From positions 25,069 to 89,068 of the forward strand of contig CANROD010000003.1 of NCBI GenBank assembly GCA_947632105.1: a stretch of 64,000 nucleotides of DNA. The letters are read 5' to 3'. Under the pieces are notes generated by a model. The model saw nothing but the letters and a program-made list of their open reading frames with translations, was not told where the DNA came from and searched no databases. Of this stretch, positions 8,392 to 17,047 are shown piece by piece; position 1 is the first letter of the stretch, and the number at the start of each line of letters is the position of its first letter. The translations under genes and the position numbers were made by a program. This stretch comes from an uncultured Oligella sp. Its GTDB lineage: Bacteria; Pseudomonadota; Gammaproteobacteria; Burkholderiales; Burkholderiaceae_B.

Positions 8392-8831
8392 AACACACCT
8401 CCTAAAATACCTTGAGGCAATACTACGTCTAAGGTTCTATCAAATAGTAAAAAGAATAATACCGACATAACGACACCGCCAACAACGGCTTGCCACCATT
8501 TGGCACCGAAAAGCTTGCCAACAAAAATCGTCATGAGCGCAGTGGACACGATAAAACCTAAAATATTAAATAAGAAAGCGTATAAAACGATATAAGCCAC
8601 CATCGTAAGGATTCGAAGATTGGCGCTTTTTGTATTTACCTCTGCCTCACTCCCACCTTTAACAGTAAGAATTAACCCGCAGATAGCCATAATTACTGCA
8701 ATTAATAAGGGAAATGCCTTAGGACCAATAGGCTCATAGGAGAAAGGAGGCTCCAAATCATATCCAAAAACACCCAAGAAAACAGCAAATAAAATTGCCA
8801 CAATCCCGAGAGTGCGATCAGTTAATTTCAT
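8388..8831 (-). CDS. tctB: TTT transporter small membrane subunit TctB
   Basis: A 147-aa protein with four predicted hydrophobic segments (about residues 7-25, 40-58, 75-105 and 113-135), the usual TctB layout. The IGPKAFPLLIAVIM segment after the first helix is the family hallmark (GPxxFP). It is the poorly conserved small membrane partner of TctA; its exact role in transport is not settled. It lies between tctC (114-bp spacer) and tctA (4-bp overlap) in a tctCBA operon. Confidence 0.92.
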   Translation of the reverse strand: MKLTDRTLGIVAILFAVFLGVFGYDLEPPFSYEPIGPKAFPLLIAVIMAICGLILTVKGGSEAEVNTKSANLRILTMVAYIVLYAFLFNILGFIVSTALMTIFVGKLFGAKWWQAVVGGVVMSVLFFLLFDRTLDVVLPQGILGGVL

Positions 8832-8945
8832 CTTGATTTTTCCTCAAAGATTCCTCAAAGCTAAACCCTAGTACAACTAGGTGCGCTAAGGCTTAGCTTT
8901 TATATAATCTCAACTACTAGATTGATTATTAATGACGTTGAAAGG

Positions 8946-9935
8946 TTACTTTTTGATTAAACCAAAGCTATCAGCTAGCTCAGTGTAGAATTTCACGCGC
9001 TCTTTGACATAGGCATCTACTTCTGGGCCTGCCATATCGTATGGAAATAATCCTTGCTGTTTCTGTATTGTTTTAAAGGTTTCAGTTTTGAAAAGCTCTT
9101 CAAAAGCATGTACCCACCAATCATACTGCTCATCACTCACATCAGGCCCAACATAGAACCCACGCACGATAGACCATACGATGTCATAGCCCAATTCCTT
9201 GGCTGTTGGTACGTCCTCTAATAAGCCTGGTAAACGCTCATCACTAAATACAGTCAAGACTCGCATATCTGAGCCACCCTCAATGGCTGCGACAGCTTCA
9301 GCTGCTCCAGTTGATAAGATTTGAACATGATTACCGCTTAAGGCTGTCGCTGCTTCACCACCACCTTCAAAAGCGACAAAACGGACTTTTTTGTAATCCA
9401 CTCCAGCTGCCTGTCCTGTCAGAGCCACAACCATCCAATCCTGACTACCAATAGAACCGCCCGCGCCAAAAACCACTTTGCTTGGATCAGTTTTTAGAGC
9501 TTGGATTAAATCATCAAGCGTTTTAAATGGTGAATCTTGACGGACCATTAAGGTGCCATAATCTGTACCAACGCTAGCTAGCCAACGCACATCATCAACG
9601 TCGTATCGACCGAATTTACCTTGAGCCAGATTGAGTAAAGAGCCGCCAGAGAAAGCAACAATGGCATTAGGATCTGCTCTACGCTGAGCTACAATACTGT
9701 TATAAGCTACTGCACCAATACCACCCGGCATATAAATGGTACGCATCGGACTACTTAATAAGTCACTCTTTTGGAAGCTATTCACCGCAATACGACAGGT
9801 CAAATCAAAGCCCCCACCAGGCTGAGCCGGTGCAATGCACTCTGGACGCTCTGGTTCTTGTGCTTGCGCTACATTAGCTGAAAAAATCACACCACAGGCT
9901 AGAAATAGGCTAGATAACTTTTTAGTTAAACGCAT
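8946..9935 (-). CDS. tctC: TctC/Bug-family periplasmic substrate-binding protein
   Basis: A 329-aa secreted binding protein of the Bug family. A Sec signal peptide covers about residues 1-26 and ends at ANVAQAQ/E. The mature part has the two-lobe Bug pattern with PGGGFDLTCRIA, MPGGIGAVAYNSIV and VFGAGGSIGSQDWM. It captures a carboxylate in the periplasm for TctBA. I start it at the ATG 9933-9935, because GAGGAG lies 5 nt upstream; the in-frame GTG at 9941 would place that site directly against the start. The phased direct repeats upstream fit control by the neighbouring TctD-like regulator. Confidence 0.93.
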   Translation of the reverse strand: MRLTKKLSSLFLACGVIFSANVAQAQEPERPECIAPAQPGGGFDLTCRIAVNSFQKSDLLSSPMRTIYMPGGIGAVAYNSIVAQRRADPNAIVAFSGGSLLNLAQGKFGRYDVDDVRWLASVGTDYGTLMVRQDSPFKTLDDLIQALKTDPSKVVFGAGGSIGSQDWMVVALTGQAAGVDYKKVRFVAFEGGGEAATALSGNHVQILSTGAAEAVAAIEGGSDMRVLTVFSDERLPGLLEDVPTAKELGYDIVWSIVRGFYVGPDVSDEQYDWWVHAFEELFKTETFKTIQKQQGLFPYDMAGPEVDAYVKERVKFYTELADSFGLIKK

Positions 9936-9982
9936 AATCACTCCTCAATATATTTATAAATGTTTGTACGCCATTACAATAA

Positions 9983-10011
9983 CTTTCAAAAGCTTTCGAT
10001 TAGCTTTCAAA
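9983..10011. promoter_or_regulatory. phased direct repeats upstream of tctC, candidate TctD sites
   Basis: Three direct repeats lie head to tail: CTTTCAAA (9983-9990), CTTTCGAT (9993-10000) and CTTTCAAA (10004-10011). Their start-to-start spacings are 10 and 11 bp, about one helical turn, as expected for OmpR-family response regulators binding in tandem. They lie 48-76 bp upstream of the tctC start codon, next to the genes for a TctD/TctE pair. Confidence 0.5.
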
Positions 10012-10048
10012 CTATAAAAGTCTAGGGAAAACACTGAGTAATTTATGA

Positions 10049-11500
10049 TTAAATTTGTTTATCTTGACCGTTCTTTCTAAAAACCAAACGAACACATAGG
10101 CCAGTATTGTCCTCGTTGTTGAAAATCTCAAACTCTCCTTGGTGGGTATCCATAACACTCTGCACAATTGCTAAACCCAAGCCAAAGCCATCTTGTTTTT
10201 TACCTTCATGTCCCCGTCTAAAACGCTTACCCGCTCCTGCCAAGTCAGCATCACTCATCCCAGGGCCGTTATCTCTTAGCTGCAAAACTGCCTTATCTTC
10301 TGAATCAATCACAGCCACTGTGATGACCGCTCCTTTATCACAGTAACGTATAGCATTAGTAATTAGATTATTTAAAGCCTCACGTATTAGCCAAGCAATA
10401 GCATTAATGTACACATGCCTCTGCGCTGGCTCAAAACCATAATCCATTTTCTTTTTCAGTGCTGCTATTGCATTCTCTGACACCACCTGCTCTACCAAAG
10501 CATTTAATTCGATGCACTCATACTCCTCTGCATTACCGTACAATCCACTTGAACCCTGTACTCTTGCCAAACTTAAAAACTGATTAGTTAACTCAACGGT
10601 TTTTTGTAAACGGTTTTTTGCTGCTCCTAACACCTCACTTAGCTCCGAAGAATCCGATAAGTGCTCAGCATATTCCAATTGAGTGTGAATGACAGATAAT
10701 GGGGTTCGTAACTGGTGCGATGCATCATCAAGAAAAGTCCTTTGCTGTTCTGCTTTTTTTGCATAGCGTTCAATGTGACTATTGATAGCTCTCGTTAAAG
10801 GTCGCATTTCACGGGGCAAAAGCTTTTCATCAAGTGGTCGCAAATCATCTAAACGGCGATTTTCAATGTTTTTTGATGTAGTTCTTATTAACGAAGATGT
10901 CAGAATAACAGCTAAATAGATAAGGCCAAAAAGAAGCAACAACATGAGAAGGTTACTTAAAATAGTTTCCCACATATATTGTTGAATTACCTGATTCCTA
11001 TCCTCTTGTGTCTCAGCCACTTGTATATACAAAGAAGAAACTGAACTATTTTCTAGTGATACAGGCATCTCTATCAGCATAGTAGCCACTCGAACTGGCT
11101 CACCTAAATACTCCCCATACTCAAAAAATGGGGTACCATAATCTAAAGACTCTGATGGCAATGGCAAATCAACATAACCAATTTCAGTTAAACCATCACT
11201 CGTAATTACTCTAAAATACACCTTACTATTAGTTGTCAACTCAATAAACTCCAACAAATAGAAAGGCTGCTCCATGCTAATACCACCATCTTCATAGTGC
11301 ATATTCTTAGAAATAGCATAAAGCGCACCAGCTAAAGAACGGTCAAAGGCTTTATTCACATGTTCGTCAATATTGGCAATCGAACTCCATACAGTAAACA
11401 TCACAACACACAATGACGATGGTAGTAACAACCAAAGGAGTAGACTCTTAAAGCTACTTTCACTTAAGCGTTTAAGAAGTAATTGACGAAAACTTTTCAT
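10049..11500 (-). CDS. tctE: sensor histidine kinase, TctE-like
   Basis: A 483-aa membrane sensor kinase. Hydrophobic helices at about residues 19-38 and 181-202 flank a periplasmic domain of about 140 residues, in the size range of the 2CSK_N sensor domain. A HAMP-like linker follows. The phosphoacceptor is His262 in DDASHQLRTPLSV, then come the N box (REALNNLITNAIRY), the G1 box (LRDNGPGM) and the G2 box (GFGLGLAIVQ). TctE-type kinases sense external tricarboxylates and phosphorylate TctD to switch on tct transporters. It is downstream of the regulator gene with a 45-bp gap and upstream of tctC, which supports that assignment. The ligand itself is inference. Confidence 0.88.
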   Translation of the reverse strand: MKSFRQLLLKRLSESSFKSLLLWLLLPSSLCVVMFTVWSSIANIDEHVNKAFDRSLAGALYAISKNMHYEDGGISMEQPFYLLEFIELTTNSKVYFRVITSDGLTEIGYVDLPLPSESLDYGTPFFEYGEYLGEPVRVATMLIEMPVSLENSSVSSLYIQVAETQEDRNQVIQQYMWETILSNLLMLLLLFGLIYLAVILTSSLIRTTSKNIENRRLDDLRPLDEKLLPREMRPLTRAINSHIERYAKKAEQQRTFLDDASHQLRTPLSVIHTQLEYAEHLSDSSELSEVLGAAKNRLQKTVELTNQFLSLARVQGSSGLYGNAEEYECIELNALVEQVVSENAIAALKKKMDYGFEPAQRHVYINAIAWLIREALNNLITNAIRYCDKGAVITVAVIDSEDKAVLQLRDNGPGMSDADLAGAGKRFRRGHEGKKQDGFGLGLAIVQSVMDTHQGEFEIFNNEDNTGLCVRLVFRKNGQDKQI

Positions 11501-11545
11501 AAAAGATTAACTAGTTTTTACCTAAACCACTAAATTGTGCTGTAT

Positions 11546-12223
11546 TTAATCACTGTCAGCCTTTTGCAAACAATAACCAATACCCCGTAATGTAGCGATT
11601 TCTACTGAGTTAGTTAGTAGTTTTTTGCGTAGACGATAAATGATCACCTCAATTGCTTCGAGACTTAAGTCACTATCAGTGTCTATTAAACGGTCAAGAA
11701 TATGTTGTTTAGATACTGGCTCACCACTTTTAAGCATCAAGGCTCTTAAAACAGCAAACTCTCGCGGGGTTAAGGCTAAAGGCTCTCCATCAACGGTAAA
11801 TTGATGGTTATTCAAATCCAACTTTAATTTCCCTAATGTTAAACCCATTTTTTCAAGACCTCGACTACGCCTAACTAATGCCGTTAAACGGGCCTTTAGC
11901 TCCTCTATACTAAAAGGTTTAGCTAAAAAATCATCTGCCCCTAAAGCCAAGGTTTCAACGCGCTGAGTCAACGAGTCTCTAGCTGTCAATACTAAAATAG
12001 GGGTATAAATTTCTAACTCTCGAAGCTTTTTAATTAAGGTGACTCCATCAATACCAGGCAAGCCTAAATCCAAAATAATGACATCAAACTCCTCAACTAT
12101 TAATCGTTTAAAGGCTAACGCTCCGTCACTAGACCACTCAACTAACCAATCAATATTTTGCTGTAAGCTCTTGCTCAACCAATGAGCTAAGTCTTGCTCA
12201 TCCTCTACAATTAAAACTCTCAT
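11546..12223 (-). CDS. tctD: OmpR-family response regulator, TctD-like
   Basis: A 225-aa two-domain regulator. The receiver domain (1-120) has the acidic pocket (VEDEQD), phosphoacceptor Asp52 (VIILDLGLPGIDG), the conserved Thr/Ser (LVLTARDS) and Lys102 (LAKPFS). The C-terminal winged helix (about 130-222) shows LTPREFAVLRAL and EVIIYRLRKKL. It is the first gene of a minus-strand unit with the TctE-like kinase. It probably activates tctCBA through the direct repeats in front of tctC. It is divergent from the hydroxyacid dehydrogenase gene across 149 bp. Confidence 0.9.
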   Translation of the reverse strand: MRVLIVEDEQDLAHWLSKSLQQNIDWLVEWSSDGALAFKRLIVEEFDVIILDLGLPGIDGVTLIKKLRELEIYTPILVLTARDSLTQRVETLALGADDFLAKPFSIEELKARLTALVRRSRGLEKMGLTLGKLKLDLNNHQFTVDGEPLALTPREFAVLRALMLKSGEPVSKQHILDRLIDTDSDLSLEAIEVIIYRLRKKLLTNSVEIATLRGIGYCLQKADSD

Positions 12224-12304
12224 ACCCTATACCCCTCCCGATCATGGCAACCATCTCTACAACAACTCACAAAGCATACATACAGCACTGAGAAAAACTT
12301 TAAG

Positions 12305-12333
12305 TTGTTATTCAACATCGAACTGTATATATT
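12305..12333 (+). promoter_or_regulatory. sigma-70-type promoter for the 2-hydroxyacid dehydrogenase
   Basis: TTGTTA (12305-12310), then a 17-bp spacer, then TATATT (12328-12333). A Shine-Dalgarno AAGGAG follows at 12360-12365, ahead of the ATG at 12373. Confidence 0.55.
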
Positions 12334-12372
12334 ATTTAATGACAAATTATAGTCCGTTTTAAGGAGACAACG

Positions 12373-13314
12373 ATGTGCAAAACAAAAATCGTCATGCTTG
12401 ATGACTGGGAAAATTACTTCGCCTCACACATAGACCGATCCGCTTTTACAGACAGGGTTGAACTGCAGATTTACCAAGAAAGCTTAGTTGGAGATAAGTT
12501 ATACCGAGCTATAAAAGAAGCAGAAGTCATTATTTTATTACGTGAGCGTACGGCAGTTGATATAGATTTTATTGCCCACGCCCCCCATTTAAAACATATT
12601 ATTTGTACAGGCAATCAGGTTCGCAACCTCGATAGTGCTGCGGCAGCAAAAGCGGGGATTAGTACCTCTTTTGCAAAAGGAGGAGACTCTAAATCCTCTA
12701 CGTGCGAATTAGCATGGACGTTAATCCTATCCGCTTATAAGCAATTGGACAAACTCAGAATTAGTCCAATGCAAAGACAATGGCGCCCAACTGACTTTGT
12801 TCCTTCTTCTCTAAAGAACAAGCAACTAGGCGTTATTGGCTTAGGTAGTATCGGACAAAAAGTCGCTATCGTCGCCAAGGCTTTTGGTATGAAGGTAGCT
12901 TGCTGGAGTCCCAATATGACGTCTGAACGAGCCGCTGAATATGGAGTCGAAGCAATGAGCTTAGAAAAGTTAGTTAGTAGCTCGGACGTAGTCAGCATCC
13001 ATTTGGTACTAGGTGAAACAACACGGCATATCCTTAATGCTCAGACACTCTCTTTATTTAAAAAAGAATCTGTCTTAGTTAATACTTCCAGAGCAGAAAT
13101 TATCGATCCAAAGGCCTTAATCGCTGCATTAACAAATGGTCAGCTACCCTTTTATGCAACTGATGTATTTGAAGAAGAGCCTTTACCAAGCGAGCACCCC
13201 TTTTACTCGCTTGATAATGTATTAATGACAGCACACTATGGCTTTGTTGCTGCAGAAGTGTACCAATTATTCGCAGAAAACATCCATAAAGAGATTAAAG
13301 CCTACCTAGACTAA
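12373..13314 (+). CDS. D-2-hydroxyacid dehydrogenase family protein
   Basis: A 313-aa NAD(P)-dependent dehydrogenase. The nucleotide-binding domain is inserted at about residues 105-285 and carries GVIGLGSIGQKVA at about 153-165. The catalytic trio is visible as Arg240 (VNTSRAEI), Glu at about 269 (DVFEEEPLP) and His288 (MTAHYGF). The usual family ending PHIG is here AHYG, which fits the divergent branch that includes phosphoglycerate dehydrogenase-like proteins of unknown substrate. A good ribosome binding site (AAGGAG) precedes the ATG. It converges on a class III aminotransferase with a 4-bp stop overlap. A joint role in amino-acid/keto-acid turnover is possible but unproven. Confidence 0.88.
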   Translation: MCKTKIVMLDDWENYFASHIDRSAFTDRVELQIYQESLVGDKLYRAIKEAEVIILLRERTAVDIDFIAHAPHLKHIICTGNQVRNLDSAAAAKAGISTSFAKGGDSKSSTCELAWTLILSAYKQLDKLRISPMQRQWRPTDFVPSSLKNKQLGVIGLGSIGQKVAIVAKAFGMKVACWSPNMTSERAAEYGVEAMSLEKLVSSSDVVSIHLVLGETTRHILNAQTLSLFKKESVLVNTSRAEIIDPKALIAALTNGQLPFYATDVFEEEPLPSEHPFYSLDNVLMTAHYGFVAAEVYQLFAENIHKEIKAYLD

Positions 13315-14621
13315 AACGTAGTTTCACTCATAACCGCATCATAAATCGCCAAGGCTTGCTTAATCTCGTCCTCACTAACGACTAACGGAGGAGCAACATG
13401 GATACGATTATCTGACATAAAGGGCAATAACCCCTTGGCGATTAAGCCGTTTTTGACCTGATTCATGGCATCAGCACTAGGCACCGCCTTAGTTTGACGG
13501 TCAGTCACTAGCTCAATCGCCCAAAACAGACCACGACCACGAACATCACCAACTATCTTATGCTTTTCAGCTAGCTCCTTTAGGCCTGGGGCTAATACCT
13601 CACAACCCAAACGCTGAGCATTTTCAATCAACTGCTCATCCTTCATGATGGCAATATTTTCTACAATTGAAGCCATAGCTAATGGGTGACCCGAATAAGT
13701 CAAACCGCCGGGAAACATCTGATCATCAAAATAATCACTAATAGCCTCCGAAACAATCACGCCACCAACTGGCACATAGCCCGAGTTAACACCCTTGGCG
13801 ATGGTGATTAAATCGGCCTGAACATCAGCATGCTGATGAGCAAACCACTTACCAGTACGACCAAAACCCACCATTACCTCATCCATAATGAGCATGATAC
13901 CAAACTCATCACACAGCGCTCTAACCCCTTCAAAATAACCTTGTGGAGGTACTACAACACCAACACTACCCGGTAAAGCCTCTAAGATAATCGCGGCAAT
14001 ATTACTCGGATCCTCCGACTCAATCACACGACGTAAATGATGCAAGGCGCGCTCGCACTCTTCCTCTTCATTAGAAGACCAGAAATCACTACGATATGGA
14101 TGAGGACCAAAGAAATGCACAAAACCATGAGCGTATTCATTTTTAAAGCGACGGCGCTCACCAGTTGCTTGAATCGCACCGCTAGTATTACCGTGATATG
14201 AACGGTATTGAGAAAGAATTTTATCGCGACCAGTAAAAATACGCGCCATACGAAAAGCGTTTTCTACCGCATCGGCACCGGCATTAGTAAAGAAGACCTT
14301 TTTAAAGCCAGCAGGCGCCACACTTAAAATAGCCTCTGCAGCTCGGGCACGGGTGATATTGGCATGAGCCGGCGCAACCGTTGCAAGCTCAGCTGCTTGC
14401 TCTTGAATTGCCTTAACCAGACGTGGGTGCTGATGACCAACGTTGGTATTAACTAGCTGACTACTGAAATCTAAATACTCATTACCCTCATAGTCCCAGA
14501 CCTTAACCCCCGAGCCTGATTTAATCACAAAAGGATTGAGCTTACCCTGAACAGACCAGGAATGCATCACTCGACTGATATCGGCTGTTTTAACATCATC
14601 ATTGCTTAGTTGCTGACTCAT
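13311..14621 (-). CDS. class III pyridoxal-phosphate aminotransferase
   Basis: A 436-aa omega-amino-acid type aminotransferase of fold type I. The PLP lysine is Lys276 in TIAKGVNSGYVPVGG, and the ring-stacking acid is Asp247 in LIMDEVMVGFGRTG. The N-terminal block NTNVGHQHPRLVKAI and the segment FFTNAGADAVENAFRMAR are typical of taurine-, beta-alanine- or GABA-type enzymes that pass the amino group to pyruvate or 2-oxoglutarate. Which donor it uses cannot be read from the sequence. The start is supported by AGGAG upstream of the ATG. It ends inside the 3' end of the convergent dehydrogenase gene, with no terminator between them. Confidence 0.9.
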   Translation of the reverse strand: MSQQLSNDDVKTADISRVMHSWSVQGKLNPFVIKSGSGVKVWDYEGNEYLDFSSQLVNTNVGHQHPRLVKAIQEQAAELATVAPAHANITRARAAEAILSVAPAGFKKVFFTNAGADAVENAFRMARIFTGRDKILSQYRSYHGNTSGAIQATGERRRFKNEYAHGFVHFFGPHPYRSDFWSSNEEEECERALHHLRRVIESEDPSNIAAIILEALPGSVGVVVPPQGYFEGVRALCDEFGIMLIMDEVMVGFGRTGKWFAHQHADVQADLITIAKGVNSGYVPVGGVIVSEAISDYFDDQMFPGGLTYSGHPLAMASIVENIAIMKDEQLIENAQRLGCEVLAPGLKELAEKHKIVGDVRGRGLFWAIELVTDRQTKAVPSADAMNQVKNGLIAKGLLPFMSDNRIHVAPPLVVSEDEIKQALAIYDAVMSETTF

Positions 14622-15381
14622 CTACTTACTCCTAATTTGAATATTATTGTTAGCTAAGTGGCTTCTTAGCACTGTAGTTATAGTAGCTTTTTATTTACTA
14701 AAGAGCCAATAAAAAAGCAATGCCTCAGACTCTCTCTAAAGCGTCGCTTAAACGTCATCAGCACGATTAAAAGTAATTGCTAAAGTTTTACCAAAATAAC
14801 GCACCTTAAAACATCAGACCTTAAGAAGGCTTTATCGTCGACCTTGTCATTAACTTCTTGACCATAAAAAGTATGCTTATAGAAAGTATCAGAATAAAAC
14901 GCCGAGGATTCAGCAACATCGTCAGTATTACGATGATCTTACGAACACGCCTTACTCTGTTCAGATAGGCAGCAATATCCCACACGTCTTCACCTTTAAT
15001 TAATAGTGCACAGCCCACAAGACTTATTACACTTAACACAACCTGTTAAGATAACCATACGAGAAATACTAGCCCCATCGCGCCCGAATCAAACTCGAGA
15101 TGACAGGCTATAAAAAGCGCAGATGCTTTCTTGTCCCTGCTCTAACACGGCAAGCTCAACTTCTACTCTGGGTACAGCGGAAACTGTCAGTACTCCAACC
15201 ATCTCCTCTAGTCTAAACACCATATCAATTTTCTCATCAAGAATAAATTGAGTACCTATGATTAAAAATAAAATTAATTAAGTTAAAGTTAAAGTTAAAA
15301 ATAGAGCTTATTCAGTAAAAATAACCAAGCGTGATTTCCTTAGCTTATATTAAAAGAACAATCAGTTTTTAAGAGAGAAAC
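14622..15381. other. 760-bp gap with no recognised gene, possible gene remnant
   Basis: No known gene or RNA was recognised here. On the minus strand, 14821-15039 encodes a 72-residue open frame with two hydrophobic stretches and many Arg/Lys. Before it, at about 15085-15230, another minus frame reads RLEEMVGVLTVSAV and EVELAVLEQGQESICAF and then stops. These pieces in different frames look like a decayed gene, but I could not name a parent family. At 15282-15299 there are three tandem GTTAAA units ahead of the asparaginase gene. The remainder is AT-rich spacer that probably contains the promoters of the two flanking genes. Confidence 0.4.
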
Positions 15382-16395
15382 ATGTTAACTAGCAATTTAC
15401 CAAAAATAGCCGTGGGTTCGTTAGGCGGCACTATCAGCATGACGCCAGAGAGCGGTCAAAGCGGCATCGTGCCAACACTTTCGGCTAGCGATTTAATTTC
15501 ATCTATTCTAGGGGTTAGTGAGCTTGCTCAAGTTCAAGCTGAAGCCCTAAATCAAGTTGCTAGTATTCATTTGAAGCCCAGCGACTTATTAACTGCTTTA
15601 GACTGGGCTGAGCAGCAGGTCGCAAATGGTGCAGCGGGAGTTATTCTCACCCAAGGTACTGATACCTTAGAGGAAAGTGCTTTTTTACTGGATTTACTAT
15701 GGCCCCATGAAGAGCCGCTCATATTGATGGGCGCCATGCGTGGCGCTGCTTCGGTAGCCGCTGACGGTCCGGCTAACTTACTTAACTCAATTCAAGTAGC
15801 TATCAGTGCTAATAGCCGTGGTCGTGGTGTTTTAGTCGTGATGAATGAGCAAATACACTACGCCCGTTGGGTACAGAAAAAGCACAGTTTAAGCTTAGCC
15901 GCTTTTGTTTCTGATGTTGGTATTGCCGGTACTATTGTTGAGTCACAGGCAGTGTATTTTTCAGCACCTCCAAAACGCGTGACTTATGCCAGACCGTCAG
16001 CAGACACTAAAACAGTCTTGCTTTGGCTTAATCACTTAGGCGAACACAGCGATCTACTGAGCCAGCAAGACACCTTAGATCCGCTAGGTGAAAAGTTCGA
16101 TGGTATTGTTTTTGCAGGGGTTGGAGCGGGTCATGTCAGCACTATTACAGCCCGTTGGGTTGCCAAATGGGCTAAGCTAAAACCTGTGCTTGTGTGTACA
16201 GCGACAGGTTCCGGTTCCACCGCGTTTACAACCTATGGATATCCTGGTGGAGAGATCGACTTACAAAAGCACGGTGCGATTATGGGTGGCTTTTTAAGTC
16301 CTAAAAAAGCACGGTTACTGCTATGGGTTATTTTAGAAAATGACCTAGATGCTCAAGCAGCCATCAAAGACTACTTGAGCAGTATGACTTACTAA
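15382..16395 (+). CDS. L-asparaginase (type I/II asparaginase superfamily)
   Basis: A 337-aa amidohydrolase that converts asparagine to aspartate and ammonia. The N-terminal active-site loop reads GSLGGTISM, with the nucleophilic Thr at about residue 17. The second motif, VILTQGTDTLEE, supplies Thr93-Asp94. The third family block is LILMGAMRGA. No signal peptide is present, so it is probably cytoplasmic, although it resembles the shorter single-domain asparaginases of Proteobacteria. A weak AGAGAG lies before the ATG. It is transcribed alone and is convergent with the DUF924 gene, 3 bp past its stop. Glutaminase activity cannot be excluded. Confidence 0.88.
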   Translation: MLTSNLPKIAVGSLGGTISMTPESGQSGIVPTLSASDLISSILGVSELAQVQAEALNQVASIHLKPSDLLTALDWAEQQVANGAAGVILTQGTDTLEESAFLLDLLWPHEEPLILMGAMRGAASVAADGPANLLNSIQVAISANSRGRGVLVVMNEQIHYARWVQKKHSLSLAAFVSDVGIAGTIVESQAVYFSAPPKRVTYARPSADTKTVLLWLNHLGEHSDLLSQQDTLDPLGEKFDGIVFAGVGAGHVSTITARWVAKWAKLKPVLVCTATGSGSTAFTTYGYPGGEIDLQKHGAIMGGFLSPKKARLLLWVILENDLDAQAAIKDYLSSMTY

Positions 16396-16398
16396 AGA

Positions 16399-16953
16399 CT
16401 AAAAGGAGGAGTTAGGCTCTTCTAAAAAGGCCAGCTCCTCAGCGGACGACTCACGGCCTAAAATCGCATTGCGATGCGGATAGCGCCCGAAACGATCAAT
16501 AATCTCTTTGTGCTGAATTTCAAAGTCTAAGGTCACCGGCTCACCCAACTCTGTAAACAATCTCAGTGCCTCTTCGTGAATAAGGGCTGACTCCGAGTGC
16601 ATATAAGGCATAAGAGCCCACTTCTGTAATGATGAGTCCAAGGAGTCATACTCCTCCGGCATATCTACTAAGATCTGCGCTAAGACGAGCGCCATCGGGT
16701 CTTGCTGAAAAGCTTTGGGTGTACCACGGTAGATATTACGAGAGAATTGATCTAATACGATAATTTCCGCTACTCGTCCTAAAGCTGATTGGCGCCACCA
16801 ATACAACTCACCTTGCGTGGCTTGCTTAAGAGTCACTCCAAAACGAGCTTTTAAAGCTTGGTCAAATTCTTCTGACACCTCAAACCAAAAAGGACGAGTT
16901 TCTTCGTCAAGCCAAAAATCGAGAACTTCTTTTGCTTCAGGAGAAATAATCAT
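16399..16953 (-). CDS. DUF924 family protein
   Basis: A 184-aa soluble, mainly helical protein of the DUF924 family, which is predicted to have a TPR-like fold and has no firmly known function. Family landmarks are VLDFWLDE at the N-terminus, FDQALKARFG, IIVLDQFSRNIYRGTPKAF in the middle and DRFGRYPHRNAILGRES near the end. The length matches the family. It stands downstream of ssb on the same strand with a 94-bp gap that holds a hairpin, so it is probably a separate unit. Confidence 0.85.
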   Translation of the reverse strand: MIISPEAKEVLDFWLDEETRPFWFEVSEEFDQALKARFGVTLKQATQGELYWWRQSALGRVAEIIVLDQFSRNIYRGTPKAFQQDPMALVLAQILVDMPEEYDSLDSSLQKWALMPYMHSESALIHEEALRLFTELGEPVTLDFEIQHKEIIDRFGRYPHRNAILGRESSAEELAFLEEPNSSF

Positions 16954-16975
16954 AGCAACTCTCTCATACTGATAA

Positions 16976-17026
16976 ATGGAGTTTTTATAGTAAACGACAA
17001 AGATGACCGTATCGAGAAAACTCCAT
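16976..17026 (-). terminator. hairpin downstream of ssb, possible weak terminator
   Basis: Perfect 10-bp arms, ATGGAGTTTT (16976-16985) and AAAACTCCAT (17017-17026), with a 31-nt loop between ssb and the DUF924 gene. There is no good T run, so termination is uncertain. Confidence 0.3.
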
Positions 17027-17047
17027 CTATCGCGATTGCATCAGCCA

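Noticed and set aside
7214..8470. Several plus-strand frames inside tctA and tctB
   Set aside because: They are antisense shadows of conserved membrane protein genes, with odd Ala-, Ile- and Pro-rich composition and no supporting start signals.
9835..10017. Plus-strand 60-codon frame over the tctC start
   Set aside because: It overlaps the signal peptide region of tctC and the candidate TctD sites; there is no sign that it is coding.
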